Assembly: GCF_020073815.1 (NCBI RefSeq)
Contig: NZ_JAIQZJ010000011.1
Coordinates: 62,001-126,000 of the forward strand
Direction of reading: 5' to 3'
Length of the DNA stretch: 64,000 bases
Origin: Nocardioides mangrovi
GTDB taxonomy: Bacteria > Actinomycetota > Actinomycetes > Propionibacteriales > Nocardioidaceae
Shown in pieces: positions 10,742-18,889 of the stretch. The translations under genes were made by a program, and so were the position numbers. Below the pieces are notes generated by a model. That model saw only the letters and a list, made by a program, of their open reading frames with translations. It made no database searches and had not been told where the DNA came from. The first letter of the stretch is position 1. Each line of letters starts with the position of its first letter.

Positions 10742-11545
10742 TCAGCGGCGGGCGGTGACGTAGCAGGCGACGGCGGAGGCGGCGGCGACGTTCAGCGAGT
10801 CGACGCCGGGGGCCATCGGGATGATGGCGCGGCGGTCGGCGGACTCCTCCCAGCGGGGCGACAGGCCGTGGCCCTCGGACCCCAGCACGAGGGCGACGCG
10901 GGCGGCGCCGGCGACGGCGTCCTCGACCGGTACGGCGTCGGGCGCGAGGGTCAGGGCGACGGTGGTGAAGCCGGCGGAAGAGAGAGTCGGCAGGGCGTCG
11001 TACCAGTCCGGGAGGCGGGTCCAGGGCATCGAGAACACCGTGCCCATCGCGACCTTGATCGAGCGGCGGTAGAGCGGATCCGCGCACCGGGGAGCCAGCA
11101 GCACGGCGTCGAAGCCCATCGCGGCGCCGGAGCGGAAGATCGCGCCGACGTTGGTGTGGTCGACTATCTCCTCCAGCACCAGCACCGACCGGGCGCCTTC
11201 GAGCACCGAGGCGACCGACGGCAGCGGGCGTCGCTCCAGGGAGGCGAGCGCACCGCGGTGGACGTGGAAGCCGGTCACCGACTCGATCAGCGCCTCGGGC
11301 ATCACGTAGCAGGGCGCGTCGGTGCCGGCCAGCGAGTCGGCCAGCCCGTCGAGCCAGCGGGGCGCCATCAGGAAGGACCGCGGGGCGTAGCCGGCGGCCA
11401 CGGCGCGGCGGACGACCTTCTCCCCCTCGGCGAGGAAGAGGCCGTGCTCGGCCTCGAGGTGCTTGCGCAGCTCGACGTCGCGCAGGTCGCGGTAGTCGGC
11501 GAGCCGCGGGTCGTCGGCGTCGGTGACCTCGACGAGCTCAGCCAC
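10742..11545 (-). CDS. TrmH/SpoU-family RNA 2'-O-methyltransferase
   Basis: This 267-residue SPOUT methyltransferase carries the three SpoU motifs: HTNVGAIFRSGAAMGFD (motif 1), LGSEGHGLS (motif 2) and APGVDSLNVAAASAV (motif 3). They form the trefoil knot that binds S-adenosylmethionine. An N-terminal substrate-binding domain (residues 1-100) is present. The target, rRNA or tRNA, cannot be assigned. The GTG at 11545 gives a normal N-terminus ([19 protein letters not shown]) and overlaps the end of the siroheme synthase gene by 8 bases, so the two genes are likely co-transcribed. Confidence 0.88.
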   Translation of the reverse strand: MAELVEVTDADDPRLADYRDLRDVELRKHLEAEHGLFLAEGEKVVRRAVAAGYAPRSFLMAPRWLDGLADSLAGTDAPCYVMPEALIESVTGFHVHRGALASLERRPLPSVASVLEGARSVLVLEEIVDHTNVGAIFRSGAAMGFDAVLLAPRCADPLYRRSIKVAMGTVFSMPWTRLPDWYDALPTLSSAGFTTVALTLAPDAVPVEDAVAGAARVALVLGSEGHGLSPRWEESADRRAIIPMAPGVDSLNVAAASAVACYVTARR

Positions 11546-12767
11546 CGAACGCCCCGGGATGCGCGACCCGCACCACCTCGCCGACCACGATGATCGCCGG
11601 CGGCCGCACCTCTTCGGCAACGAGCGCCGAGGCGAGGGTGCCGAGGGTCGCGAGCACGGTCCGCTCGCCGGGCATCGTGCCGTCGCAGACCACGGCGACC
11701 GGCGTCGTGGCGGGCCGACCACCGGCGACGAGCGCATCCGCGATCGCGGGCGCGTTCTCGACCGCCATCATCAGCACCACGGTGCCGTGCATCGAGGCGA
11801 CGGCCGACCAGTTGGTGAGCGAGTCGGGGTGGCCGGGCGGGATGTGCCCCGAGATGACCGTGAACTCGTGGGCCACGCCGCGATGGGTGACCGGGATGCC
11901 GGCGACGGCGGGTACGGCGACCGGGCTGGTCAGCCCGGGGATCACGGTGACCGGCACGCCGGCCTCGCGGCAGGCGAGGATCTCCTCGTAGCCGCGGCCG
12001 AAGACGAAGTTGTCGCCGCCCTTGAAGCGGACCACCCGCTTGCCGGCGAGGGCGCGCTCGACGATGACCCGATTGATCTCCTCCTGCTGCGCGGACCGGC
12101 CGCGCGGGAGCTTGGTGACGTCGACGAGCTCGACGTCGGCGGGCAGGTCGCCGAGCAGCTCGCGCGGCGCGAGTCGGTCCGCCACGACGACGTCGGCGTC
12201 CATCAGCGCCTTGCGGCCGGCGATGCTGATCAGCTCGGGATCGCCGGGGCCGCCGCCGACCAGGACCACGCCGGGAGCGTGGTCCCGCTGGCGCCGGGCG
12301 GCGAGCGTGCCCTCGCGCAGCTCCTCGACGATCTCGTCGCGGATCCGGGCCGAGCGCTGCGGCTCGCGGTTGCAGAGCACCGCGACCGTGATCCCGTCGT
12401 GGCGGCCGGTGGCCGGCGTCCACGCCGTGGCGCGGGTGCCGTCGTCGGCGCGCACGCAGAAGACGCGGCGTACCTCCGCGGCCGCGGAGACCGCCTCGTT
12501 CACCGCGGTGTCCGCGGTGGCGGCGATGCAGTACCAGCTGTCGTCGAGGTCGGCGTCCTCGAAACGGCGCTCGTGCCAGGTCAGCTCGCCTGCGCCGACC
12601 ATGCCCTCGATCGCCGGCGTCACCTCCGGCGAGACGACGTGCACGTCGGCGCCGGCCGCGATCAGGTGGGGCACCCGCCGCTGCGCGACGTGCCCACCGC
12701 CCACGACCACGACGCGGCGGTCGGCAAGGCGGAGTCCGGCGGGGTACGTCGGGTAGTCGTCGTCCAC
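11538..12767 (-). CDS. cysG: Siroheme synthase (Met8-like/uroporphyrinogen-III methyltransferase fusion)
   Basis: This 409-residue bifunctional protein makes precorrin-2 and then sirohydrochlorin for siroheme. Residues 1-160 are a Met8/CysG-type NAD-binding domain ([18 protein letters not shown]). Residues 165-409 are a CobA-type SAM-dependent methyltransferase with [15 protein letters not shown] and the [15 protein letters not shown] segment. The full length supports methylation and oxidation. The terminal ferrochelatase activity may reside here or elsewhere. The GTG at 12767 is chosen because it leaves a normal divergent gap to the PEBP gene. No sulfite or nitrite reductase gene is adjacent. 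Confidence 0.88.
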   Translation of the reverse strand: MDDDYPTYPAGLRLADRRVVVVGGGHVAQRRVPHLIAAGADVHVVSPEVTPAIEGMVGAGELTWHERRFEDADLDDSWYCIAATADTAVNEAVSAAAEVRRVFCVRADDGTRATAWTPATGRHDGITVAVLCNREPQRSARIRDEIVEELREGTLAARRQRDHAPGVVLVGGGPGDPELISIAGRKALMDADVVVADRLAPRELLGDLPADVELVDVTKLPRGRSAQQEEINRVIVERALAGKRVVRFKGGDNFVFGRGYEEILACREAGVPVTVIPGLTSPVAVPAVAGIPVTHRGVAHEFTVISGHIPPGHPDSLTNWSAVASMHGTVVLMMAVENAPAIADALVAGGRPATTPVAVVCDGTMPGERTVLATLGTLASALVAEEVRPPAIIVVGEVVRVAHPGAFGG

Positions 12768-12862
12768 GGCCCCATCATCGCGTGTGCGCCAACGGGCCCC
12801 TGGGCACGGGTTCGGGGACCGGACTAGGTTCGGTCCCAGCACGCCACTGCGATAGGAGCGAC

Positions 12863-13390
12863 ATGACCCTCGACCGTCCCGTGAGCCCTGACCCCTACGA
12901 GCTGCTGCCCGCCGTACCGTCGTTCACCGTCACCAGCGCCGACGTCACCGACGGCCAGCCGTTGAAGGACGACCAGGTCGCCGCGGCTGGCAACACCTCG
13001 CCCCAGCTGTCCTGGGAGGGCGCGCCGGAAGGCACGAAGAGCTACACCGTCACCTGCTTCGACCCGGACGCCCCGACGCCGAGCGGCTTCTGGCACTGGA
13101 TCCTGGTCGACCTGCCCGCGGACGTCACCTCGCTGGATGCCGGTGCGGGCGCCGAGGGCGCCGACCTGCCCGGCAACGCCTTCATGTGCCGCAACGACGG
13201 CGGCCCGAAGGCGTTCATGGGCGCCGCTCCGCCCGAGGGCGACCAGGTGCACCGCTACTACTTCGTGGTGCACGCGGTGAAGGAGGAGACCCTCGGCGTC
13301 GACTCGGACGCCTCGGCCGCGGTCGTCTCCTTCAACCTCGCCTTCAAGACGGCCGCTCGGGCGATCGTCCACGGCACCTACCAGCACTAG
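12863..13390 (+). CDS. YbhB/YbcL-family (PEBP/Raf kinase inhibitor-like) protein
   Basis: This 175-residue protein of the phosphatidylethanolamine-binding-protein fold has the bacterial YbhB-type motifs: [36 protein letters not shown] near residues 45-80, and [21 protein letters not shown] near 112-132. The ligand is unknown; family members bind small anions or lipids. AGGAG at 12854-12858, four bases before the ATG at 12863, decides the start. No signal peptide is visible, so it should be cytoplasmic. It precedes the FluG-like pair by only 9 bases and may be co-transcribed with it. Confidence 0.88.
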   Translation: MTLDRPVSPDPYELLPAVPSFTVTSADVTDGQPLKDDQVAAAGNTSPQLSWEGAPEGTKSYTVTCFDPDAPTPSGFWHWILVDLPADVTSLDAGAGAEGADLPGNAFMCRNDGGPKAFMGAAPPEGDQVHRYYFVVHAVKEETLGVDSDASAAVVSFNLAFKTAARAIVHGTYQH

Positions 13391-13399
13391 CGACCACCG

Positions 13400-14698
13400 G
13401 TGAGCGACCTGCCGGTCGACCTGGTCCTGGTCGGCGCGTCGATCGTCGACATGTCGGGGGGATCCCGCGCGAAGTACGTGCCCGCCGGGCGCCTCGCGAA
13501 CTTCCGCGCCGCCGGGCTCGGCGCCTCCCCCTCGTGGAGCGTCTTCACCGCGGACGGGGGCATCGCGTTCACTCCCGAGCTCGGCGTCGTCGGCGACCTG
13601 CGGATCCGGATGGATCCCGCGGCGCCGCGGGTGGTCGCGCCCGGCATCGGCTGGCTCCCGGGTGACCTCTGCGACCAGGAGGGCCGGCCGACCACGATGT
13701 GCGCGCGGAGCCTGCTGCGGCGCACCACCGAGCGTGCGCGCGACGCCGGTCTCGCGGCCACCGTCGGCGCCGAGCTGGAGTGCACGCTGCTGGACGCCGA
13801 CGGCGGCCATGCGTCGGGAGGCGGCTGGGCGCCGTACGGCCTCTCCAGCTCGCTGGACCGTGCGGCCTTCCTCGTGGACCTCGCCACCGCCGCGGAGAGG
13901 GCCGGGCTGGCGCTGGAGCAGGTCCACATGGAGTACGGCCACGACCAGCTCGAGGTCTCCCTCTCCCCTGCCGACCCGGTCCGGGCCGCCGACGACGTGA
14001 TCCTCGGTCGGGTCGTGATCGGTCGCGCCGCCGCCCGGCACGGCCTGCGTGTCTCCTTCTCGCCGGTGCCCTTCGCGGGCGAGGCGGGCAACGGCGCCCA
14101 CCTGCACCTCTCGCTGCGGTCCGCCGACGGACCCGTCCTCTCGGGCGGCGCCGGGCACCACGGCCTGACCGACGTCGGCAGCGCCGCGATCGCCGGCGTC
14201 CTCGATGCCCTCCCCGGCCTGCTCGGCGTCTACGCCGGATCCGCGGTGTCGGCCGCCCGGCTCCAGCCGGGCAACTGGGCGGGTGCCGCCCTCTGCTGGG
14301 GGCTGGAGAACCGCGAGGCGGCGGTCCGCCTCGTCGCAGCCGGGCCGGGCAGCGTCCACGGCGCGAACGTCGAGCTCAAGGTCGTCGACCCGAGCGCCAA
14401 CCCCTACCTCGCGGTCGCCGCCTTCCTCGGCAGCGCGCTGCGCGGCATCGAGCTCGGCCTCCCGCTGCCGGAGGAGGTCGGGGTGCACCCCTCGGACTCC
14501 GACCGCGAGCTCGTCGCGCTGCCGGCCGGCCAGGCGGCCGCGCTCGACGCGCTCGAGGACTCCGCGGTGGCGGCCGAGCTGCTCGGCGCACCGGTGGTCG
14601 CGGGCGTCCTCGCCGTACGCCGGCACGAGGTCGCGGCCTACGCCGACCGGCCGCTGGCCGAGACCGCCGAGGCACTGCGGTTCGCATGGAGCTGCTAG
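13400..14698 (+). CDS. Glutamine-synthetase-like ligase (FluG C-terminal type)
   Basis: This 432-residue divergent type I glutamine-synthetase homologue is probably a gamma-glutamyl ligase rather than the housekeeping enzyme. It keeps GAELECT (metal-binding Glu125 and Glu127), HMEYGHDQLEVS, AGNGAHLHLSL (the GNGxHxH ammonia/metal loop), ENREAAVRLV and KVVDPSANPYLAVAA. The N-terminal domain (VDLVLVGASIVDMSGGSRAK) is poorly conserved. It lacks the adenylylation-site region of true GlnA. Its last 13 bases overlap the following amidohydrolase gene. In fungal FluG, an amidohydrolase and a GS-like domain form one protein, so these two are probably functional partners. Confidence 0.82.
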   Translation: MSDLPVDLVLVGASIVDMSGGSRAKYVPAGRLANFRAAGLGASPSWSVFTADGGIAFTPELGVVGDLRIRMDPAAPRVVAPGIGWLPGDLCDQEGRPTTMCARSLLRRTTERARDAGLAATVGAELECTLLDADGGHASGGGWAPYGLSSSLDRAAFLVDLATAAERAGLALEQVHMEYGHDQLEVSLSPADPVRAADDVILGRVVIGRAAARHGLRVSFSPVPFAGEAGNGAHLHLSLRSADGPVLSGGAGHHGLTDVGSAAIAGVLDALPGLLGVYAGSAVSAARLQPGNWAGAALCWGLENREAAVRLVAAGPGSVHGANVELKVVDPSANPYLAVAAFLGSALRGIELGLPLPEEVGVHPSDSDRELVALPAGQAAALDALEDSAVAAELLGAPVVAGVLAVRRHEVAAYADRPLAETAEALRFAWSC

Positions 14699-15738
14699 AG
14701 CACCTCCGCACCGTGCGGCTCGTCGACCACCACGTGCACGGCTGGTTCACCGAGCCCGGCGACCGGGCGGCCTTCGAGGCGGCTCTCAACGAGGGCTCCC
14801 CGGGGCCGGTCAGCACCGGCTTCGACCTACCGATCGGGGTCGCGGTCCGGCGCTGGTGCGCACCCCTCCTCGGACTGCCGCCGCTCGTCTCCGCCGACGC
14901 GTACTGGGAGGCACGCTCCGCGACGCCGTACGACGAGCTGGTGGGGACGTTCCTGGGCGCGGCCGGGGTCGACCAGTGGCTGGTGGACACCGGGCTGACC
15001 CCGGGAGTGGTCACCAACCCGGTCCCGATGAGCGAGGTCGTCCGCCTCGAGACCCTCCTGGAGGAGGCACTGGGCGAGGACGACCCGGTCGGCGCGTTCC
15101 GCGAGCGGCTGGACGCCGCGGCCCGGACCGTCGTCGCGACCAAGACGATCGCGGCGTACCGGTGCGGGCTCGACATCGACTGGGCGCGGCCCTCCGACGC
15201 CGAGGTCGGGGCGGCGGCCCGGCGGTCGGCGCCGCGGGTGACCGACCCGGTGCTGGTGGCGTTCGCGGTCCACGAGGCCGCTGAGCGCGGGCTGCCGCTC
15301 CAGGTCCACACCGGCCTCGGCGACCGCGACCTCGACCTGCACCGGGCCGACCCGATGCTGCTGCTCCCGCTGCTCCGCAGCATCGGCTCACCGGTGCTGC
15401 TGCTCCACTGCTACCCCTTCCACCGGCAGGCGGGCTACCTCGCGCAGGCCTTCGACCACGTCCACTTCGACGTCGGCCTGGCCGTCAGCCACCTCGGCGC
15501 CCGCTCGGTCGAGCTGGTCGCCGAGGCGATGGAGCTCGCGCCCTTCGGCAAGCAGCTCTACTCCTCGGACGCCTACGGGCTGCCCGAGCTCCACGCGCTC
15601 GGGTCGCTTCTGTGGCGGCGGGCGATGGGTGAGGTGCTCGGCGGCTGGGTGGCCCGCGGCGACTGGTCCGAGGCCGACGCCGTCGCGGTCGTCGACCTCG
15701 TCGCCGCCGGCAACGCCCGGCGCGTCTACGGCCTCTGA
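14686..15738 (+). CDS. Amidohydrolase family protein (FluG N-terminal type)
   Basis: This 350-residue metal-dependent amidohydrolase of the amidohydrolase_2/FluG kind shows VDHHVHGWF near the N-terminus (the HxH metal ligands), LQVHTGLGDRDLDL mid-protein, LLLHCYPFHRQAGYLA and KQLYSSDAYGLPELHALGS (the catalytic Asp region). The ATG at 14686 lies inside the end of the ligase gene, a strong sign of coupled translation. By analogy with FluG-like pairs, it could hydrolyse an amide or gamma-glutamyl compound made by, or competing with, the neighbouring ligase. The substrate is not visible in the sequence. Confidence 0.85.
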   Translation: MELLEHLRTVRLVDHHVHGWFTEPGDRAAFEAALNEGSPGPVSTGFDLPIGVAVRRWCAPLLGLPPLVSADAYWEARSATPYDELVGTFLGAAGVDQWLVDTGLTPGVVTNPVPMSEVVRLETLLEEALGEDDPVGAFRERLDAAARTVVATKTIAAYRCGLDIDWARPSDAEVGAAARRSAPRVTDPVLVAFAVHEAAERGLPLQVHTGLGDRDLDLHRADPMLLLPLLRSIGSPVLLLHCYPFHRQAGYLAQAFDHVHFDVGLAVSHLGARSVELVAEAMELAPFGKQLYSSDAYGLPELHALGSLLWRRAMGEVLGGWVARGDWSEADAVAVVDLVAAGNARRVYGL

Positions 15739-15740
15739 GG

Positions 15741-16361
15741 TCAGCGACCCTCGGACGCCTGGCGGAGCAGCTCCTCGAAGGGCGTCACCGCGGCGAGCTC
15801 GTCGTCGACGGTGCGCCGCTTGGTGACGGCGGTGTCCACCCGGCTGACCTTGCCCATCAGCGCGGCGAGCTCGCCGGCGGCCCGGTCGACCCGGGTCTGG
15901 AGGTCGGTGCCGGCGAAGTCGTCGGTGGCCGCGAAGACACCGGTCGGGACGACCACCGCGTGCAGGTAGGCGAAGAGCGGCCGCAGCGCGTGCTCGAGCA
16001 CCAGCGAGTGGCGGGCCGTGCCGGCGGTCGCGGCGACCAGCACCGGGGTCCCGTCGAGCGTCCCGGTCTCCAGGACGTCGAAGAACGTCTTGAAGAGGCC
16101 GGAGTACGACGCGGAGAAGACCGGCGTCACGACGATCAGCCCGTCGGCCTCGCGCACGGCTTCCTGCGCCGCCGCCAGCCCCGGACCGGGGAACCCGGTC
16201 AGGAGCTGGTCGGTCAGCTGGTGGGCCAGGTCGCGCAGCTCGACATGGGTCACCTCGACGTCTTCGAGGGCCTCGACGGTGGCGGCGGTGAGCCGCTCCG
16301 CGAGCAAGGTGGTCGACGACGGGTTCGAGAGCCCGGCCGAGATCACCACGAGCCTGGTCAT
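15741..16361 (-). CDS. LLM-partnered FMN reductase (CE1759-type)
   Basis: This 206-residue NAD(P)H:FMN reductase has a flavodoxin-like fold. It begins MTRLVVISAGLSNPSSTTLLAERL, the phosphate-binding loop, and has TPVFSASYSGLFKTFFD near residue 85. The family is defined by its pairing with a luciferase-like monooxygenase. Here the start ATG overlaps the stop of that partner by four bases (16358-16361). It probably supplies reduced flavin to the monooxygenase. The stop lies 2 bases from the convergent amidohydrolase stop. Confidence 0.88.
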   Translation of the reverse strand: MTRLVVISAGLSNPSSTTLLAERLTAATVEALEDVEVTHVELRDLAHQLTDQLLTGFPGPGLAAAQEAVREADGLIVVTPVFSASYSGLFKTFFDVLETGTLDGTPVLVAATAGTARHSLVLEHALRPLFAYLHAVVVPTGVFAATDDFAGTDLQTRVDRAAGELAALMGKVSRVDTAVTKRRTVDDELAAVTPFEELLRQASEGR

Positions 16362-17527
16362 ACCGTCGCCTCCAGGTAGTCCTCGTCCTGGACGTCGTCC
16401 TCGGCCCGGTGGCCGGTGGCGCTGTCGGCCTCGGCGTACACCGTCGAGTCCTTGGCACCGCCCGCGGCCGCGACCAGCGACGCGTGGGTCGGCGCGTCCG
16501 GCACGTTCGCCGGGCGGCCCTCGGCCATGCCCTTGCGCAGGTCCGGGAGGATCTCGCCGAGCAGGTCGAGCTGCTCGAGGACCGTCTTCAGCGGCAGGCC
16601 GGCGTGGTCGACCAGGAAGAGCTGGCGCTGGTAGTGGCCGACGTAGTCACGGAAGCCGAGCGTCCGCTCGAGCACCTGCTGCGGGGAGCCGACGGTCAGC
16701 GGGGTGGCCTCGGTGAAGTCCTCCAGGGAGGGGCCGTGGCCGTAGACCGGCGCGTTGTCGAAGTAGGGCCGGAACTCGTCCACCGCGTCCTGGCTGTTCT
16801 TGCGCATGAAGAACTGGCCGCCCAGGCCGACGAAGGCCTCGTCGTACGCGCCGTGGCCGTAGTGCTCGAAGCGGCGGCGGTAGAGGTCGACCATCTGCTG
16901 GGTGTGCCCGGCCGGCCAGAAGATGTGGTTGTGGAAGAAGCCGTCGCCGTAGTAGGCCGCCTGCTCGGCGATCTCGGGGCTGCGGATCGAGCCGTGCCAC
17001 ACGAAGGGCGCGACGCCGTCGAGCGGGCGCGGGGTCGAGGTGTAGCCCTGGAGCGGGGTGCGGAAGCGCCCCTCCCAGTTGACGACGTCCTCGGACCACA
17101 GCCGGCGCAGCAGCGCGTAATTCTCGATCGCGAGGTTGATGCCCTGGCGGATGTCCTTGCCGAACCACGGGTAGACCGGGCCGGTGTTGCCGCGGCCCAT
17201 CATCAGGTCGACGCGGCCGTCGGTGAGGTGCTGGATCTTGGCGTAGTCCTCCGCGATCAGCACCGGGTCGGTCGTGGTGATCAGCGTGGTGGCCGTCGAC
17301 AGGATGAGGTTCTCGGTCTTGGCGCCGATGTAGGCGAGGGTCGCGGTCGGGTTCGACGCGATGAAGGGCGGGTTGTGGTGCTCGCCGGTCGCGAAGACGT
17401 CCAGGCCGATGTCCTCGGCCTTCTGGGCGATCGCCACGGTGGCCTTGATCCGCTCGTGCTCGGTCGGCGTCCGGCCCGTGGTGGGGTCCGTCGTCACGTC
17501 GCCGACGGTGAAGATGCCGAACTGCAT
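16358..17527 (-). CDS. LLM-class FMN-dependent monooxygenase (CE1758-type)
   Basis: This 389-residue luciferase-like monooxygenase begins MQFGIFTVGDVTTDPTTGRTP, a family hallmark. It continues with ATGEHHNPPFIASNPTATLAYIG and HLTDGRVDLMMGRGNTGPVYPW. The C-terminal 50 residues are acidic and low in structure. With the overlapping FMN reductase it forms a two-component oxygenase of unknown substrate. The ATG at 17527 is chosen over the GTG at 17533 because an AGGAG lies 9 bases before it on this strand. A LacI-type regulator gene is divergent, but the operators near it fit the sugar operon better. Confidence 0.87.
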   Translation of the reverse strand: MQFGIFTVGDVTTDPTTGRTPTEHERIKATVAIAQKAEDIGLDVFATGEHHNPPFIASNPTATLAYIGAKTENLILSTATTLITTTDPVLIAEDYAKIQHLTDGRVDLMMGRGNTGPVYPWFGKDIRQGINLAIENYALLRRLWSEDVVNWEGRFRTPLQGYTSTPRPLDGVAPFVWHGSIRSPEIAEQAAYYGDGFFHNHIFWPAGHTQQMVDLYRRRFEHYGHGAYDEAFVGLGGQFFMRKNSQDAVDEFRPYFDNAPVYGHGPSLEDFTEATPLTVGSPQQVLERTLGFRDYVGHYQRQLFLVDHAGLPLKTVLEQLDLLGEILPDLRKGMAEGRPANVPDAPTHASLVAAAGGAKDSTVYAEADSATGHRAEDDVQDEDYLEATV

Positions 17528-17695
17528 GGCCACTCACTCCTGAGGTAGTTGGTTGAAATCCGAACTATGCCGTCCAACCACGGACACCACACGAGTATTC
17601 CTGCCACCAGCCCCCCGTGGAGCGCGTCCCCGCCTGGCTCCCCTTCCTCGTGGTGGTCGGCCGGGGTCGCTGATCGCGCTCGTGGTTGCGCAGTT

Positions 17696-17713
17696 CTTGC
17701 AACCATTTGCAGC
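17696..17713. promoter_or_regulatory. Candidate LacI-family operator upstream of lacI
   Basis: CTTGCAA-CCAT-TTGCAGC contains an inverted TGCAA-N4-TTGCA. It lies about 35 bases before the start of the regulator gene. A closely related site (CTTGCAG-CCGT-CTGTAAG) sits between the regulator and the glucosidase gene. CTTGCAG-type sites are what I remember for maltose-operon control in streptomycetes. Autoregulation is likely. Confidence 0.55.
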
Positions 17714-17746
17714 CTCGTTGCCGTGCCGTGCACCTATGCTGCCGCC

Positions 17747-18784
17747 ATGACGCGACGACTGGCCGAGGTGGCCGCCCGTGCCGGCGTGAGCGAGGCGACC
17801 GTCAGCCGGGTGCTCAACAGCAAGCCCGGGGTCTCCGAGGCGACCCGCAACACCGTGCTCACCGCCCTCGACGTCCTCGGCTACGAGCGACCGACCAAGC
17901 TGCGCGGCGAGCGTGCCCGCCTGGTCGGCCTGGTGCTGCCCGAGCTGCAGAACCCGATCTTCCCGGCGTTGGCCGAGGTGGTCGGCGCCCAGCTCGCCCA
18001 GAACGGCCTGACCCCGGTCCTGTGCACCCAGACCAACGACGCCAGCGCCGAGGCCGACTACGTCGACATGCTGCTCGAGCAGCAGCAGGTCGCCGGCATC
18101 ATCTTCGCGGGTGGCCGCTACAGCCAGACCGACGCCGACCACCAGCACTACGAGCGACTCGCCGGCCGCAAGCTCCCCGTCGTCCTCCTCAACGCCGGCA
18201 TCCCCGCACTGCCCTTCCCCCGCGTCGTCTGCGACGACGCGAGCGCCGCCGAGCAGGCCGTCGACCACCTTCGATCCCTGGGCCACGAGCGCATCGCGCT
18301 CGTGCTCGGCCCCCGCGACCACCAGCCGTCGGTGCGCAAGCTCGAGGCGGCACGGGCGGTGCTCGCCGCATCCGGCGCCCCGCTCGACGAGCGGCTCGTG
18401 ACGCACGGGCAGTTCAGCCTCCAGGCTGGCCAGGCGGCCGCGACCACCCTGCTCGACCGGGGCGCCACCGCGCTCATCTGCGCCAGCGACCCGCTCGCCC
18501 TCGGCGCCATCCGGGCGGCGCGGCGCGCCGGCCACCGCGTGCCCGACGACGTGTCCGTGGTCGGCTACGACGACTCGGCGTTCATGTCCTCCGTCGAGCC
18601 GCCGCTGACCACCGTGCGCCAACCGATCGAGGCCATGGGGCGCGCCGCCGTGGGCGCCCTGCTCGCCCAGATCCGGGGCGATGAGCTCGGCGCCGAGGAG
18701 CTGCTCTTCGAGCCGGAGCTGGTCGTCCGGCGCTCCACGCGGCCGGCAAGTGGGCCCGCTCCCACTGCAAGATCTGAAAGTTAA
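17747..18784 (+). CDS. LacI-family transcriptional regulator of the alpha-glucoside locus
   Basis: This 345-residue protein has an N-terminal helix-turn-helix (RRLAEVAARAGVSEATVSRVLN, residues 3-24) and hinge. A periplasmic-binding-protein-like sensor domain follows (LVGLVLPELQNPIFPALAE onward, DDASAAEQAVDHLRSLGHERIA, VPDDVSVVGYDDSAF). It should repress the downstream glucosidase/ABC genes until a sugar ligand binds. The ATG at 17747 begins at the standard MTRRLAEVA. The gene is followed at 18802 by a probable operator and then, co-directionally, by the GH13 gene. Local AT content rises at the 3' end (GAAAGTTAATTACG). Confidence 0.92.
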   Translation: MTRRLAEVAARAGVSEATVSRVLNSKPGVSEATRNTVLTALDVLGYERPTKLRGERARLVGLVLPELQNPIFPALAEVVGAQLAQNGLTPVLCTQTNDASAEADYVDMLLEQQQVAGIIFAGGRYSQTDADHQHYERLAGRKLPVVLLNAGIPALPFPRVVCDDASAAEQAVDHLRSLGHERIALVLGPRDHQPSVRKLEAARAVLAASGAPLDERLVTHGQFSLQAGQAAATTLLDRGATALICASDPLALGAIRAARRAGHRVPDDVSVVGYDDSAFMSSVEPPLTTVRQPIEAMGRAAVGALLAQIRGDELGAEELLFEPELVVRRSTRPASGPAPTARSES

Positions 18785-18801
18785 TTACGTGCTGTCAGGT
18801 T

Positions 18802-18819
18802 CTTGCAGCCGTCTGTAAG
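18802..18819. promoter_or_regulatory. Candidate LacI-family operator upstream of the glucosidase operon
   Basis: CTTGCAG-CCGT-CTGTAAG is a 7-bp inverted repeat with one mismatch and a 4-base spacer, 70 bases before the GH13 start. It shares the CTTGCAR half-site and spacer length with the site at 17696-17713. It is overlapped by a second dyad (GCTGTC at 18791-18796 with GACAGC at 18819-18824) that could form a small hairpin. Confidence 0.6.
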
Positions 18820-18889
18820 ACAGCCCTAGCGTTCCGGCCGGCGCCGTCGGTGTGACGGTCGCCACGACGACCGGAAGCCGAGGCTGCGC

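Noticed and set aside
15004-15019. A sequence matching 15 of 16 bases of the repeat A arm inside the amidohydrolase gene
   Set aside because: It encodes the sensible peptide PGVVTNPV, and no second arm lies 25 bases away, so it is taken as chance within coding sequence.
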